From Phaeodactylibacter sp. (GTDB lineage Bacteria > Bacteroidota > Bacteroidia > Chitinophagales > Saprospiraceae), in the NCBI GenBank assembly GCA_024102975.1, contig JAGFJD010000403.1, positions 1 to 53,443 on the forward strand: a stretch of 53,443 nucleotides of DNA, in the 5' to 3' direction. Below the pieces are notes generated by a model. The model saw only the letters and a list, made by a program, of their open reading frames with translations, did no database searches and was not told the DNA's origin. The position numbers and the translations under genes were made by a program. Positions 26,161-35,129 of this stretch are shown here, piece by piece; position 1 is the first letter of the stretch, and every line of letters begins with the position of its first letter.

Positions 26161-26918
26161 TTCTTCCGCATTTTGGTGAAGTAAAGAGTTCCCGCAAGGG
26201 TCAGGAAAGCCAGGGTATACAAGCTGCCGGCCAGCACAGAATTGCCAACGGAATGATCGGAAAAGGCAGCGGCTATTGCCGCCTGCGAAGGGTAATAGGC
26301 GGGAAGGCAACGGATGACGAACTGGTTTTCCGCCTCCGCATAGAAGAGCGGGTTCTGCAGCCATCCGGCGTCGATATTGGCCAGCAGCACGATAAGCAGG
26401 ATGCCTTCCAGCTCGCCCCCGATCAGGCTGCCCACCAGCAGGCCATAACTGCCATAAACCAGCCCTGCCAGGAAGAGGCCCAGGACCATCAGGAACAGGT
26501 GTTCTGGGGTAAAGAAAACCAAAAGGGCCATGCCTACGTACAGGGCGATGAGCGCCGTGCAGCCAGCCAGCACCGCCAGTTTGCTGAACAACAGGGTAAC
26601 GGGATGGTATCCGCACAGCACCAGGCGCCGGCTCGCCGCCGCCTCGCGCTGTATCAGGTTCAGGGCCAGGAAGGAGGAAAGAAACCCAACAGAAGCTACC
26701 GCCAGGAAGAGCAGGGAGATGTTGCGCTCGGAGGCTTCCAGGAAAACCGTTTCGGCCACCGAGGCCAGGCGGAACGGCATGATCCGCTCCGAAGTAGTCG
26801 CGTATACCGCCAGCAGGAAAGCGGCGGGGATGATCAGCAGGAGAATGGGGATGATGCGCCGCCGGAACATCATCCGCAGCAACATCGATACGCTGGTCCC
26901 TATCCTGCCTGCCTTCAT
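26157..26918 (-). CDS. ABC transporter permease
   Basis: Membrane protein of 253 residues with about six hydrophobic helices (RIIPILLLIIPAAFLLAVYA, ISLLFLAVASVGFLSSFLAL, LAVLAGCTALIALYVGMALL and others). It has no sequence signature beyond a loose ABC-2 type permease layout (ERNISLLFL and REAAASRRLVLCGYHP). Its stop and start overlap its neighbours by 4 nt on each side, downstream of the ATP-binding subunit gene. The pair forms a minimal ABC-2 exporter or a lipid-handling transporter. Substrate unknown; the operon context suggests an isoprenoid or lipid. Confidence 0.75.
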   Translation of the reverse strand: MKAGRIGTSVSMLLRMMFRRRIIPILLLIIPAAFLLAVYATTSERIMPFRLASVAETVFLEASERNISLLFLAVASVGFLSSFLALNLIQREAAASRRLVLCGYHPVTLLFSKLAVLAGCTALIALYVGMALLVFFTPEHLFLMVLGLFLAGLVYGSYGLLVGSLIGGELEGILLIVLLANIDAGWLQNPLFYAEAENQFVIRCLPAYYPSQAAIAAAFSDHSVGNSVLAGSLYTLAFLTLAGTLYFTKMRKK

Positions 26919-27529
26919 CGCAGCATGCCGTTTTTTAGGTTATAAATGCGCCCGAAGCGCTCTTTGTCTGCGATCAGATGAGTGACTACCAGTATGGTGC
27001 CGCCCGTCGCCTGAAATTTTTCGGCATATTCCCAAAACCGAAGGTATGTCTCCCAATCAAAACCATTGTAAGGCTCGTCGAGCACCAGAAGCTCCGGGCG
27101 GTGAAAGAGGGCGAGGCACAGGTTGAGCTTCTGGCGGGTGCCGCCGCTGAGATGGGCTACCCGCTCGCGGCCGTAGTGACCAAACTGAAAATGTTCCAGC
27201 AATTGATCACGCGTGGTTTCCCAGTTTCGACTGTCTTTCCCCCGGGCCGGCAGGCCGTAGGCGGCAGCAAAGTATTGGAAATGCTCCGGCACGGTGAGCT
27301 GTGAAAAAAGCTGTGCTTCCTGGGGGCAGTAACCCAGGCGCCCCGCGGCCGCCACCCGGCCGCTGTCCGCTCTCATTGCCCCGACGACGATCTTCAGCAA
27401 GGTGGATTTTCCCGATCCGTTCTCGCCCACAATACCACTCATGCTCCCTTCGGCCAACTGAAAAGACACGCCTTTCAGCACGGCCTTTCGGCCAAAGGAC
27501 TTGGCAATATTTTCCACCCGGAGCATCAT
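26915..27529 (-). CDS. ABC transporter ATP-binding protein
   Basis: Short nucleotide-binding subunit of 204 residues. Walker A is GENGSGKST (35-43), the signature is LSGGTRQK (127-134) and Walker B is LLVLDEPYNGFDW (147-159), with a switch His in VVTHL. All catalytic elements are intact although it is shorter than the usual 220-310 residues. Its start overlaps the stop of the lipocalin-like gene, and its stop overlaps the permease start, so the genes are translated in a chain. Probably powers the adjacent permease. Confidence 0.93.
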   Translation of the reverse strand: MMLRVENIAKSFGRKAVLKGVSFQLAEGSMSGIVGENGSGKSTLLKIVVGAMRADSGRVAAAGRLGYCPQEAQLFSQLTVPEHFQYFAAAYGLPARGKDSRNWETTRDQLLEHFQFGHYGRERVAHLSGGTRQKLNLCLALFHRPELLVLDEPYNGFDWETYLRFWEYAEKFQATGGTILVVTHLIADKERFGRIYNLKNGMLR

Positions 27530-28353
27530 GCCTGCTCCGCTCTGGTAAAGTCGACCAGCTCGTGGATGGCCCAGCCTTCGCTTTTTTCTTCATCCCGCTC
27601 AAAGAGTTTCCCCCGGCACCTCCACTTTTGTTCATTGGCGTAGAGGAAAAACCGGGGAACCACGCGGTTGAAACCGGGCAGATAGGACACCAGGGAACGG
27701 ACGACGTTGAAAATCTTTTTCCCGGCTTCCAGGGTGGCGCTCTGGCTGAATTGCAGGTGCAGGCCGAGCTGAGGCAGCTGCACGGCATCTTCTCCGATGA
27801 CAGCCCCCTCGACCGGCACACCGTTGTACCATACCCATTGCCGTGCCGGCGCTCCGTGCAGTTCTACCCACACCAGGTAGTCCACTTCCGACAGGTAGCG
27901 CCCCCAGCGGAGTTGCTCCATGGGGATTTTCCAGGGTTCCACGGTCAGCACCAGCCGTTCGGCATACCCCAGGCCCTTGATGACCGGGCCGTCGGCGATG
28001 TCGAACAGCGCATGGGACCGGGGCTGGAAGCACTGCCAGTCAACGTACCCTTTATCGGAGTGATACAACCGGGCGGTGAGCGGTGGAGCATCCGCTTCCC
28101 ACCATCCGGAGATGCCGAAGGAGCCGTCCTCCCAGATGATCTGGTCGCCCATCTGGCTGGGCAAGTTGAGTTCCTGTAAGCGGCTGCGTTCCGAGGCGCC
28201 TTTGCCTTCTTCGTACAACAGCAGGCCGGTGTACGGTACTTCCAGGCGGCGCCAGCGCAAAGAAGCGGCATAACCAATGGCTGAATTGCCTCCCTCATCG
28301 ACACAATCCAGATACCATTTGGACAGATAAAAATTGTTTTGCGATTTGCTCAT
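27526..28353 (-). CDS. Unrecognised protein, possibly CrtC/AttH-like lipocalin
   Basis: Soluble-looking protein of 275 residues with no signal peptide or membrane helix. It is rich in Trp and beta-prone segments (GFGISGWWEADAPP-like, AERLVLTVEP). The stretches GLGYAERL (127-134) and LRWGRYLSE (148-156) resemble the carotenoid hydratase CrtC/AttH lipocalin fold, which binds or hydrates hydrophobic polyenes. The match is by eye and partial, so treat it as a hypothesis. Its placement after a squalene/phytoene-synthase-like gene (17-bp gap) and before ABC transporter genes (4-nt overlap) supports a role with an isoprenoid lipid. Confidence 0.5.
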   Translation of the reverse strand: MSKSQNNFYLSKWYLDCVDEGGNSAIGYAASLRWRRLEVPYTGLLLYEEGKGASERSRLQELNLPSQMGDQIIWEDGSFGISGWWEADAPPLTARLYHSDKGYVDWQCFQPRSHALFDIADGPVIKGLGYAERLVLTVEPWKIPMEQLRWGRYLSEVDYLVWVELHGAPARQWVWYNGVPVEGAVIGEDAVQLPQLGLHLQFSQSATLEAGKKIFNVVRSLVSYLPGFNRVVPRFFLYANEQKWRCRGKLFERDEEKSEGWAIHELVDFTRAEQA

Positions 28354-28370
28354 GAGTAGGTTTTCCTGGT

Positions 28371-29027
28371 TTAATAATCCTGATCCAACGGAAGTGTTTT
28401 AGCCTCTTTTGCCGGCAATTCAGAAAGGGACAGCCTTTTCAGGGTGTTGTCGAAGAACTTGCGGGCCTGCGCTTCATAAACCAATGGGAAAGTAGCCCGC
28501 GCCAGCAGGGAGAACCGCCCTTCCGGCAGCCGCCGGTGATGCTCTTCCAGCATTTCCAGCCCCCGGGTTGCCTGGCTGCGGAACCACCGGCGCACCCCTG
28601 GCGAGTTGGCGTCCTGCAGCGACTTGCGGCCGATGCCGAACGCCCGGGCATCCTCAATGGAAATATTGACGTAACCTGCCCTTATGTCGGCCCCGAAATC
28701 CCGGAGATCGTAGTAAAAGCGGGAGGCCAGGCCTAACGGACCCAGCAATGGATACTTTTCCGGGTCTTCCCTGAATATCTTCAGCGTGGCGCGGATGGTG
28801 CCCCGAATGTCCAGCAGGTGGAAATGATACATCAGTTCCTTATCGTCCAGATAGCGCATCAGGGTGTAATAGGACTCCAGGAAGGTGCCTCGCAGGGGGC
28901 TGAATGCGGCATATTTGAACAGGCGGAGATAACGAAGGAAAGAGCGGTACTTGGCACCGCGGGTGCGCAGTTGGTGAGCGAAAATTTCCCGCCTCATCCG
29001 GCGGGCGTGGTTTTTAAGGGTTTTCAT
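28371..29027 (-). CDS. Compact squalene/phytoene-synthase-like protein
   Basis: First gene of the five-gene operon, 218 residues against about 280-350 for typical members. The second Asp-rich motif is clear: LGLASRFYYDLRDFGAD (98-114), with Asp110 and Asp114 in the RDxxxD pattern, although the usual Asn is an Asp. It is followed by AGYVNISIEDARAFGI (117-132), which matches the conserved YxNIPxED-type region. The first motif is weak (LMRYLDDKEL, 56-65), and about 80 residues between the two motifs seem missing. It may condense or only bind prenyl diphosphates. Family assignment is fairly good; catalytic activity is uncertain. Confidence 0.65.
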   Translation of the reverse strand: MKTLKNHARRMRREIFAHQLRTRGAKYRSFLRYLRLFKYAAFSPLRGTFLESYYTLMRYLDDKELMYHFHLLDIRGTIRATLKIFREDPEKYPLLGPLGLASRFYYDLRDFGADIRAGYVNISIEDARAFGIGRKSLQDANSPGVRRWFRSQATRGLEMLEEHHRRLPEGRFSLLARATFPLVYEAQARKFFDNTLKRLSLSELPAKEAKTLPLDQDY

Positions 29028-29171
29028 TGCTCCGGGGTTTGGTTGGGGGCTGCCGGTTTGCAGCCCCGTTCAAAAGTATGATCCCGGATTGCCTTCAACA
29101 ATTGGTACGCAGGCAACAGATGCCTTTCATTTGTATCGTGAGCCGCTCCGGGAAGCCGGTTCCGGTAGCCT

Positions 29172-30200
29172 TCACTCAGCCGGCGTCCATACCATCACGT
29201 CGTCAAAATAGGTGACGGTGTGGGCGTCCCAGCCACTGTCGAGCAATACGCCGGCGTAGGCACCCTGCGGGCCCTTAAGGCTGAAATCTTCGAGTACCAG
29301 TTCGCCGTTGATCCAGAGGCTGCCGCGCTCGAAAGCGTCGTCGTATCCGATCCGGATGTTGTACCATTCTTCGCCTTGCCAGGCCATCAGTTTTTCGGAT
29401 TGCACGCCGGTGGCGCCGAAATAGACGTAGCCATTGGTGTCGAAGTACACAAAGGCGCGGTGTACATGCTTGCCCAGATACCCCTCTTCCAGGTATCCAA
29501 ATCCAAAGGCCGCTTTGGGCCCGTCGACTACTCCCGGCCTGGGGTCCCGGATATAAACCCTGGCCTCGGCAAAAACGACCCTGGCCATCTCCTTCACGGG
29601 CTTAAAGGCAACAGCCGGCCATCCCATGTTGCCCTCGAGCTTCAGGGACTTCGTGCCATATTCGGCCATCTCTTCAGAAACGAACTGGAAGCCTTCGCCC
29701 CGGCCATTGCGCTGCAACACCCAACCTCTGCTTTGCGGGAAAACGCCTGTTTCGCAGCTTTCAAAGCCATCCGCGAACTGAACCAGCTTGCCGTCAATAA
29801 TCCAGGACAGGTTTTTTGTCATCCCAAACAACGGCCTGGCATAAACGTCCGGGAAATAGCCCTTTTCGACCATGGTTTCTACCTTGCCTTCAAAAACCTG
29901 CAGGTGTTCTCTTGCCTCATCCTTGATGCCCTTATCCAGCAATTCTTCCACAACGCCGGACTCCGCCATAAGCATTTCGCCCAACCTGGGCGCCAGGACG
30001 TTTTCGTCGACCATTTCCATAATGTAATCGTCAATCTCCAGAATGGCTACTTTCCACGCCGGAAGCTGTGGCTCGGCAGGCACATCGCGGAAGTTGGCAG
30101 TAAGCGCCGATCCTTCGCGCGTGGGGAGAAACTCGTCCTTTTGACACCCCAAAAGGAATGCCATCAGGACACTCATCAGAATTACGAATCCTGTTTTCAT
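29172..30200 (-). CDS. Lipoprotein with possible LamG/concanavalin-like C-terminal domain
   Basis: Exported protein of 342 residues. The signal peptide MKTGFVILMSVLMAFLLGC carries lipobox LLGC. The middle region is helical and charged. The C-terminal half has repeated aromatic beta motifs (AFVYFDTNGYVYFGAT, EWYNIRIGYDDAFERGSLWI, VTYFDDVMVW) that suggest a jelly-roll lectin-like domain. No family is certain. It lies alone between the isoprenoid operon and the divergent Wadjet operon, with no clear functional link to either. Confidence 0.65.
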   Translation of the reverse strand: MKTGFVILMSVLMAFLLGCQKDEFLPTREGSALTANFRDVPAEPQLPAWKVAILEIDDYIMEMVDENVLAPRLGEMLMAESGVVEELLDKGIKDEAREHLQVFEGKVETMVEKGYFPDVYARPLFGMTKNLSWIIDGKLVQFADGFESCETGVFPQSRGWVLQRNGRGEGFQFVSEEMAEYGTKSLKLEGNMGWPAVAFKPVKEMARVVFAEARVYIRDPRPGVVDGPKAAFGFGYLEEGYLGKHVHRAFVYFDTNGYVYFGATGVQSEKLMAWQGEEWYNIRIGYDDAFERGSLWINGELVLEDFSLKGPQGAYAGVLLDSGWDAHTVTYFDDVMVWTPAE

Positions 30201-30440
30201 TATTTTGGTTTTTTGGTTACAATGTCATCGGGGGTGTCCTGCCGACAGGGGTTAATGGCCAAAAGGGAAGCGTAAGTAATTTATGGGGAATAGCCCTCTT
30301 TGTAAATGACGATTGTCAGTATTCGGGCTTTTTTTCTGAGCAAGGATCAGGCGGCAGCCCCTCTGTGTTACCAACTCTCTGAAAAGATTCCTATTTTGGC
30401 GGCTTTTAAGGCATAGGCCATAAGTGCAAAGACAACCCGG

Positions 30441-33140
30441 ATGCTGACCAAACTGGTGCTGATCAATTCTTCTTCTTATAAAATTGCCGAGCTCAGCTTT
30501 GAGGGGAGCCGCTCTCTGCAGTTGGTGGGGCCCAACAACGTGGGCAAGAGTTCGCTGATCTATGCGCTCAACTTCGTCTTTCTGGTCAATAAGAAACTGA
30601 TGAACTTCAGCGGCCAGCGGCCGGCGGATAAGGAAACCATCGCCCATTACTTCCCCGATGCGGAGCGCAGCTTTATCGTCTTCGAGGTGAGCAAGCGGGG
30701 CCGCCGCTACTGCGTGCTGGTCCGGCGCGACGGGGAGGCGGAGCTCCACTACGCCAGGCTGGAAACGGCCTACCGCAAAGACCTTTTCTTCGAGCCCACA
30801 GCCAAGGGCCAGAAACTACGCAACTACCGCGAGCTGGCGCGCCACCTCATCAGCCAACAGGTGCGCCTGAAGGAGTTGCCGCAGGCCACCGACGTGTTGC
30901 GCCAGATTTACCACACCGGAAAGGGCAGCAATGCCGCCGTCTGGCTGACCAGTAAATGCAAGAGCAGCGGCACCACCAACAGCTTCACCAAAGTGTACCG
31001 CTACCTCATCAACTCCAAGCTGGTGACCAACCGGGCGCTGAAGGACATCCTGCTCATCGCCGACAACCGCGACCAGGACCAGCTCAGCTACAGCCGCCAG
31101 AATATGCAGGACATCGACCGCCTGCGCCGGGAAAGCCAGAAGCTGGCCATCCTGCGGAGCATCGAGGAAGAATTCCGCCAGTTCCGGCTGCTGACCGGCG
31201 AAGTGCAGGAGGTATACGACAACCTCGCCCGGCAGTTCCGCCTCTACCGCCAGGCCGCCACCGCCCTGGCCGCCGGGCTGGCCGACAAGATTTACCACAA
31301 AGAAAAGGAAGCCGAAGAACTGAAGCTCCAGGCCCGCGAACTGGAGCAGCAAAAGGGCGAACAAAACCAGGAGGTGGGCATCCTGCGCCACCGGATGCAG
31401 AGCCTGCAGGAAAAGCTCCGGCAGGAGGAACAAACGCAGAAGGCCATACAGGCCCTGCCGCCCCTGCCGCTCCTCCAGCAACAACTGCAGAGCGCCCGGG
31501 AGGCCCTGGAGAAACTCAGCTACCGCCTGCAGGAGGCCCGCGGGTCCGGCAAATCCCCGGAAGAACTGGAGCGCCGGCAGCAGCGCCTGCACAACAGCAT
31601 CGGGAACAAGCGCCGGGAACTGGCCAACAGCGAAAACTGGCTCATCAACCACCTGGCGGACGAGGCTGAAGACACCAAACTGCTAAACAGCATCCTGCGG
31701 CCAGAGCTGGGCCACCTGCCCAAATCCGCCATCATCAGAAAGGCCACCAAAGCAGCGCGCCGCGTCCAACTCTTCGACGGCGAAATCCAGCTGCCCGATG
31801 ACTTCAAGCTGCACCCCCTGTCCACTCCGGAAGAGCTGGCCGCCGAGATCGCCGACCTGGAAAGCGAGCAGGCCCGCATCTCTCAGCTGCTGGAAGCCAT
31901 CCGCAACCGGGCCGCCCTGGAAAAACAACGAGCGGAAGCCCTCGAACAGCAGAAAAAACTGGAGGACGACATCGGGCTCGCCAGCCGGATGGACCAGGTC
32001 GGCCAGGAGATCAAAAGGCTGAAAAAGGAACTGGATAAACTGGCCGGCGAAAAAGAAAAAACCGAAAAGAAGCTGCGCCAGCTGGCCGAAGCCATCGAAC
32101 GACTGGACACCGGCCGGCAGGTGCTTCAGGAACAGATAGCCGCCCTGCGCCAGGAGGAGGCCAACCTGCGGCGGGACCAGCGCGAACTGGAAGGTATGGA
32201 CCTCGAACATTTCGTGCTCGAAAAGGAAGTGGAGGGCGGCGCCAAAGACGCCCGCAGCTTATACCAGGATATCCGGCAGAATTACGACAAGTATAAAAAA
32301 CTGGCCGAACAAAAAAGCCGCCTCTTCAACCAGTTGCGAAACAAGACCCAGTATGACCTGGCCGACGAAAAGCGCTTCATCAACGCCCTGGAACAGGAAC
32401 TGAAGTCGCTGCACGACAAAGAGCAGAGCATTGAAACCCTGCTCAGCAACATCGCCGTGCAGTTCGCCAACCCGGCGCAGAAGTTCCTCGACGGCTACGA
32501 AGAGTTCCGCACCTTCATCGTCAACGAATTCAATTATCAGCTCGGGCGGGTGCGCATTTCCAACATCGAATCGCTCAAGGTAGAGCTGGAGCCCAACGAG
32601 CGGCTGCAGAAAGACCTGCGCAAGATCGCCGGCCTGACCCTCAACGCCCAAACCCTCTTCGGGCAGGGCGAGGCATCCAACGGCCACTTCGAAATCCTGC
32701 GCGAATACCTGGAGCGCGGGCAGGCCGTCCCGTTCAACGAACTGTTCGACCTGCGGATGCGCCTCACCGTCAACGGCAAGGCCCGCTCGGTCAACCTGGC
32801 ACGGCAGGTGGAGTCGGACGGCACCGACCGCATGTTGCGCCTCATCATCATCATGACGGTGATCAACCGCCTGACGGTGCGCAGCCCGGAGAACCGCATC
32901 GTGCTTTTCATCGACGAGATCGCCACCATCGATGGCAAGAACCGCCCGCAGCTGGTGCAGTACTGCCAGGACAACCACTACTACCCCATTTTTGCGGCGC
33001 CCGATATGGTCGACGGGTTCGACCGCTACGCCATCATCCGCCGCGGAACGAGCGGCAAGATCGTCATTGACGAAAAGATTCACCTGATCGAAAGGCAAGC
33101 GAAGCATGACCCGACGGAAGAGGTTTTATCTGAAAATTAA
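30441..33140 (+). CDS. jetC: SMC/MukB-like ATPase of a Wadjet-type system (JetC)
   Basis: Large coiled-coil ATPase of 899 residues. Walker A is GPNNVGKSS (30-38). Long heptad-rich arms flank a hinge-like globular region near residues 410-470. The C-terminal head has Walker B VLFIDEIATID at about 819-829. The ABC signature is atypical: it reads VESDGTDRM (about 790-798) in place of SGG-type sequence. Such ATPases load on and extrude plasmid DNA in Wadjet/MksB complexes. It is shorter than typical JetC (~1,100). The next gene starts inside it (35-nt overlap), so the two are coupled. Confidence 0.85.
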   Translation: MLTKLVLINSSSYKIAELSFEGSRSLQLVGPNNVGKSSLIYALNFVFLVNKKLMNFSGQRPADKETIAHYFPDAERSFIVFEVSKRGRRYCVLVRRDGEAELHYARLETAYRKDLFFEPTAKGQKLRNYRELARHLISQQVRLKELPQATDVLRQIYHTGKGSNAAVWLTSKCKSSGTTNSFTKVYRYLINSKLVTNRALKDILLIADNRDQDQLSYSRQNMQDIDRLRRESQKLAILRSIEEEFRQFRLLTGEVQEVYDNLARQFRLYRQAATALAAGLADKIYHKEKEAEELKLQARELEQQKGEQNQEVGILRHRMQSLQEKLRQEEQTQKAIQALPPLPLLQQQLQSAREALEKLSYRLQEARGSGKSPEELERRQQRLHNSIGNKRRELANSENWLINHLADEAEDTKLLNSILRPELGHLPKSAIIRKATKAARRVQLFDGEIQLPDDFKLHPLSTPEELAAEIADLESEQARISQLLEAIRNRAALEKQRAEALEQQKKLEDDIGLASRMDQVGQEIKRLKKELDKLAGEKEKTEKKLRQLAEAIERLDTGRQVLQEQIAALRQEEANLRRDQRELEGMDLEHFVLEKEVEGGAKDARSLYQDIRQNYDKYKKLAEQKSRLFNQLRNKTQYDLADEKRFINALEQELKSLHDKEQSIETLLSNIAVQFANPAQKFLDGYEEFRTFIVNEFNYQLGRVRISNIESLKVELEPNERLQKDLRKIAGLTLNAQTLFGQGEASNGHFEILREYLERGQAVPFNELFDLRMRLTVNGKARSVNLARQVESDGTDRMLRLIIIMTVINRLTVRSPENRIVLFIDEIATIDGKNRPQLVQYCQDNHYYPIFAAPDMVDGFDRYAIIRRGTSGKIVIDEKIHLIERQAKHDPTEEVLSEN

Positions 33141-33897
33141 GGAAGGGCCGGTGGCCGAGCGCGCGGCGCCCGACAGCATCCGCTTCAGCGCCGAGTTTCA
33201 GCAGCTGCTCGCCGGCGGCATCATCCGCCGGGAGAAACGCGGCCGGGGCTATTCGTTTGTCGTTGCCGACCCGGATGCCTTTGAGGCCTTCTGGCTGGCC
33301 AACTTCCCGGTGAGCGAAGAGGGAGGCCGCCAGGACAGCGGTGCCGGAAATGTGGCCCGTTTCAGAGACTCCAAGGCCAGGAAACGCCCCGGCAAGCGGA
33401 TTTTCCTGCTGCGGGGCTGGCAGGAAGTGATCGTCAACGATACGCCTGTCAACCTGGAGGAACATACGGCCAACTTCGGCTTCTTCGCTGCCAGCATCTT
33501 CAAGGCGGGCATTCCCAAAGCCTGCACCGTAGAAAACCTGGAAGTATTCCTGGCCGCCGAAAAAGTGCTGGGCGATTCCTGGGTCTTCCTGCATCCCTAC
33601 GGCCGCATCGGGCGGCAGCCGGCCCGGGGCATACAGGCGGAAGCGTGGCTGCACTTCCCGGATTATGACTTCACCGGGCTGGAGGAATACCTGCGCATTA
33701 AAGAGGTGCATGCCCATGCGCAGTTGTACCTGCCGGATGAACTGGAAGAACTGCACCGTCGGTTTTCCAGGCCGCTCCCGGCCGGCGCGCGGATGAAAAA
33801 GCGGACCCGCCTCTCCACCCTGCCGGAAGTGGACAGGGTGCGCCGCCTGCTGGAGAAGACCGGCCATTTTCTGGAACAGGAGGTGTTATTATTATGA
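33106..33897 (+). CDS. jetD: TOPRIM-domain nuclease subunit (JetD-like)
   Basis: Probable DNA-cleaving subunit, 263 residues against about 380-400 in most JetD proteins. The catalytic TOPRIM pattern is seen as TVENLEVFLAAE (Glu143) and FPDYDFTGLEEYL (186-192, the D-x-D motif followed by G-L). The usual N-terminal DUF3322-like arm is reduced to a short basic region. It overlaps the SMC gene at the 5' end and the JetA-like gene by 4 nt at the 3' end. In known Wadjet, JetD cuts DNA when the SMC motor detects a small circle; this role is inferred from family. Confidence 0.72.
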   Translation: MTRRKRFYLKIKEGPVAERAAPDSIRFSAEFQQLLAGGIIRREKRGRGYSFVVADPDAFEAFWLANFPVSEEGGRQDSGAGNVARFRDSKARKRPGKRIFLLRGWQEVIVNDTPVNLEEHTANFGFFAASIFKAGIPKACTVENLEVFLAAEKVLGDSWVFLHPYGRIGRQPARGIQAEAWLHFPDYDFTGLEEYLRIKEVHAHAQLYLPDELEELHRRFSRPLPAGARMKKRTRLSTLPEVDRVRRLLEKTGHFLEQEVLLL

Positions 33898-35129
33898 TAT
33901 TAAAAGCTGATCCCGACAAGGTGCTCCGCTTTATGGTGGAGAACTTCGAACTCGTCCGTTCGCTCTACCTGGCGCAACTGGCAGGCAACGTGATTTCGCG
34001 GGAGCAGTTCAACGCCCTTACCAAACATACCGGCGATATTTCGGCCAACCGCCTGTTCGAGTACAAGCTGCTGACGGAGCAGTACGACGACATCCGCCTC
34101 AACGAGCCGGTGCGCGCCTTCCTGGCCTTCCTGATCAGCGAGTTCAAGCCGCTGTTGCCGTCGGAACTGGAGAAATACCGCACCTCCTTCCGGGAGCTCT
34201 TCACCGCCGTGCAGGAATGCCCGGAGGGAGAACAGCCCATCCTGCTGGAGCAATTGGAGGCCCTCTATGACGAAGTGCAGCGCTTCCTCGAAAACGTGGA
34301 AAACAACACCGGCCAGCTCCTGCGGGAGACGCAGCACCTGAAGGCCAATAAGGATAAGATGGAATACGGGGAGCGCATCCGCCGCGCCCGCCACCTCATC
34401 GAATACTACATCGCTCCGCTCAACAGCATCCTGGACCTGCAACACTCCGAGTCGATCGCCAGCCTGCTGGGCGAGCTGTCTGCCTACGCCAACCGGGAGC
34501 GACTGGGCCATGGCTACCAACTGGCCCGCGACCGCTTCGGGCAATTGCACGAGCTGCTCCGGGGCGCGAACGAGCGCATCCTGCGGCAGTCGCGCATCCT
34601 CTCCCGGGAACTGCTGCCGCTGATCGAACGCCTGCAGACCGAGTCGGAAATCCTCAGCGGCTGGATACTGTTCCTGGAACGGCCATTCCGGCACAGCGTA
34701 CCTTCCTTCACTACCCGCAGTTACCGCAACTTCTTCGGCGGCAGTACGGGCGCCAACCTGGCCCTCTTCCTGGAGCAGTTCGAACGGCGGGCGGAAGCCG
34801 TGCTTTTGCAGGAGGAAGAGATCACTGCCGTCGACCGCCATGAGGTGCTCTTCGACCGCCGGCTATACGTCGAATCCTTGCAACAGCAACTGCCGGTCGA
34901 TGACTTTTTCGGATGGTGCCGGGAACGCCTGTATCAGCACGAGCAATATCCCTCCACCGAACGCTTCCTGAAGATCTGCAGCATCGTTTTTGAAGACAGC
35001 GAACTGTACGAGGCCGAATTTACCGGCCGGCGGATCGCTATTGAACTGGAGGATTTTGTTTTTCGGGTGCCCGAGGTAAGGGTCAGCCGGAAAGCAAACG
35101 GCGAACAGCGAACAGCAAACAGCGAATAG
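33894..35129 (+). CDS. jetA: Kleisin-like subunit of a Wadjet-type system (JetA/MksF-like)
   Basis: All-helical protein of 411 residues. The N-terminal winged-helix-like region (MVENFELVRSLYLAQLAGNV, residues 14-30 or so) is followed by long helices with ENVENNTGQLLRETQ and RERLGHGYQLARDRFGQ. A C-terminal EFTGRRIAIELEDFVFRV end may be the SMC-contact winged helix. The pattern suits JetA/MukF/MksF kleisins, which bridge the two ATPase heads. It is coupled to jetD by a 4-nt overlap. A 143-bp repeat-filled gap separates it from the JetB-like gene, which is unusual for subunits of one complex. Confidence 0.72.
   Translation: MILKADPDKVLRFMVENFELVRSLYLAQLAGNVISREQFNALTKHTGDISANRLFEYKLLTEQYDDIRLNEPVRAFLAFLISEFKPLLPSELEKYRTSFRELFTAVQECPEGEQPILLEQLEALYDEVQRFLENVENNTGQLLRETQHLKANKDKMEYGERIRRARHLIEYYIAPLNSILDLQHSESIASLLGELSAYANRERLGHGYQLARDRFGQLHELLRGANERILRQSRILSRELLPLIERLQTESEILSGWILFLERPFRHSVPSFTTRSYRNFFGGSTGANLALFLEQFERRAEAVLLQEEEITAVDRHEVLFDRRLYVESLQQQLPVDDFFGWCRERLYQHEQYPSTERFLKICSIVFEDSELYEAEFTGRRIAIELEDFVFRVPEVRVSRKANGEQRTANSE

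Noticed and set aside
26161..26616. N-terminal extension of the methyltransferase/Lgt fusion gene
   Set aside because: This part overlaps the permease gene in another frame and has no membrane or domain logic; the ATG at 26160 fits the 4-nt overlap pattern.
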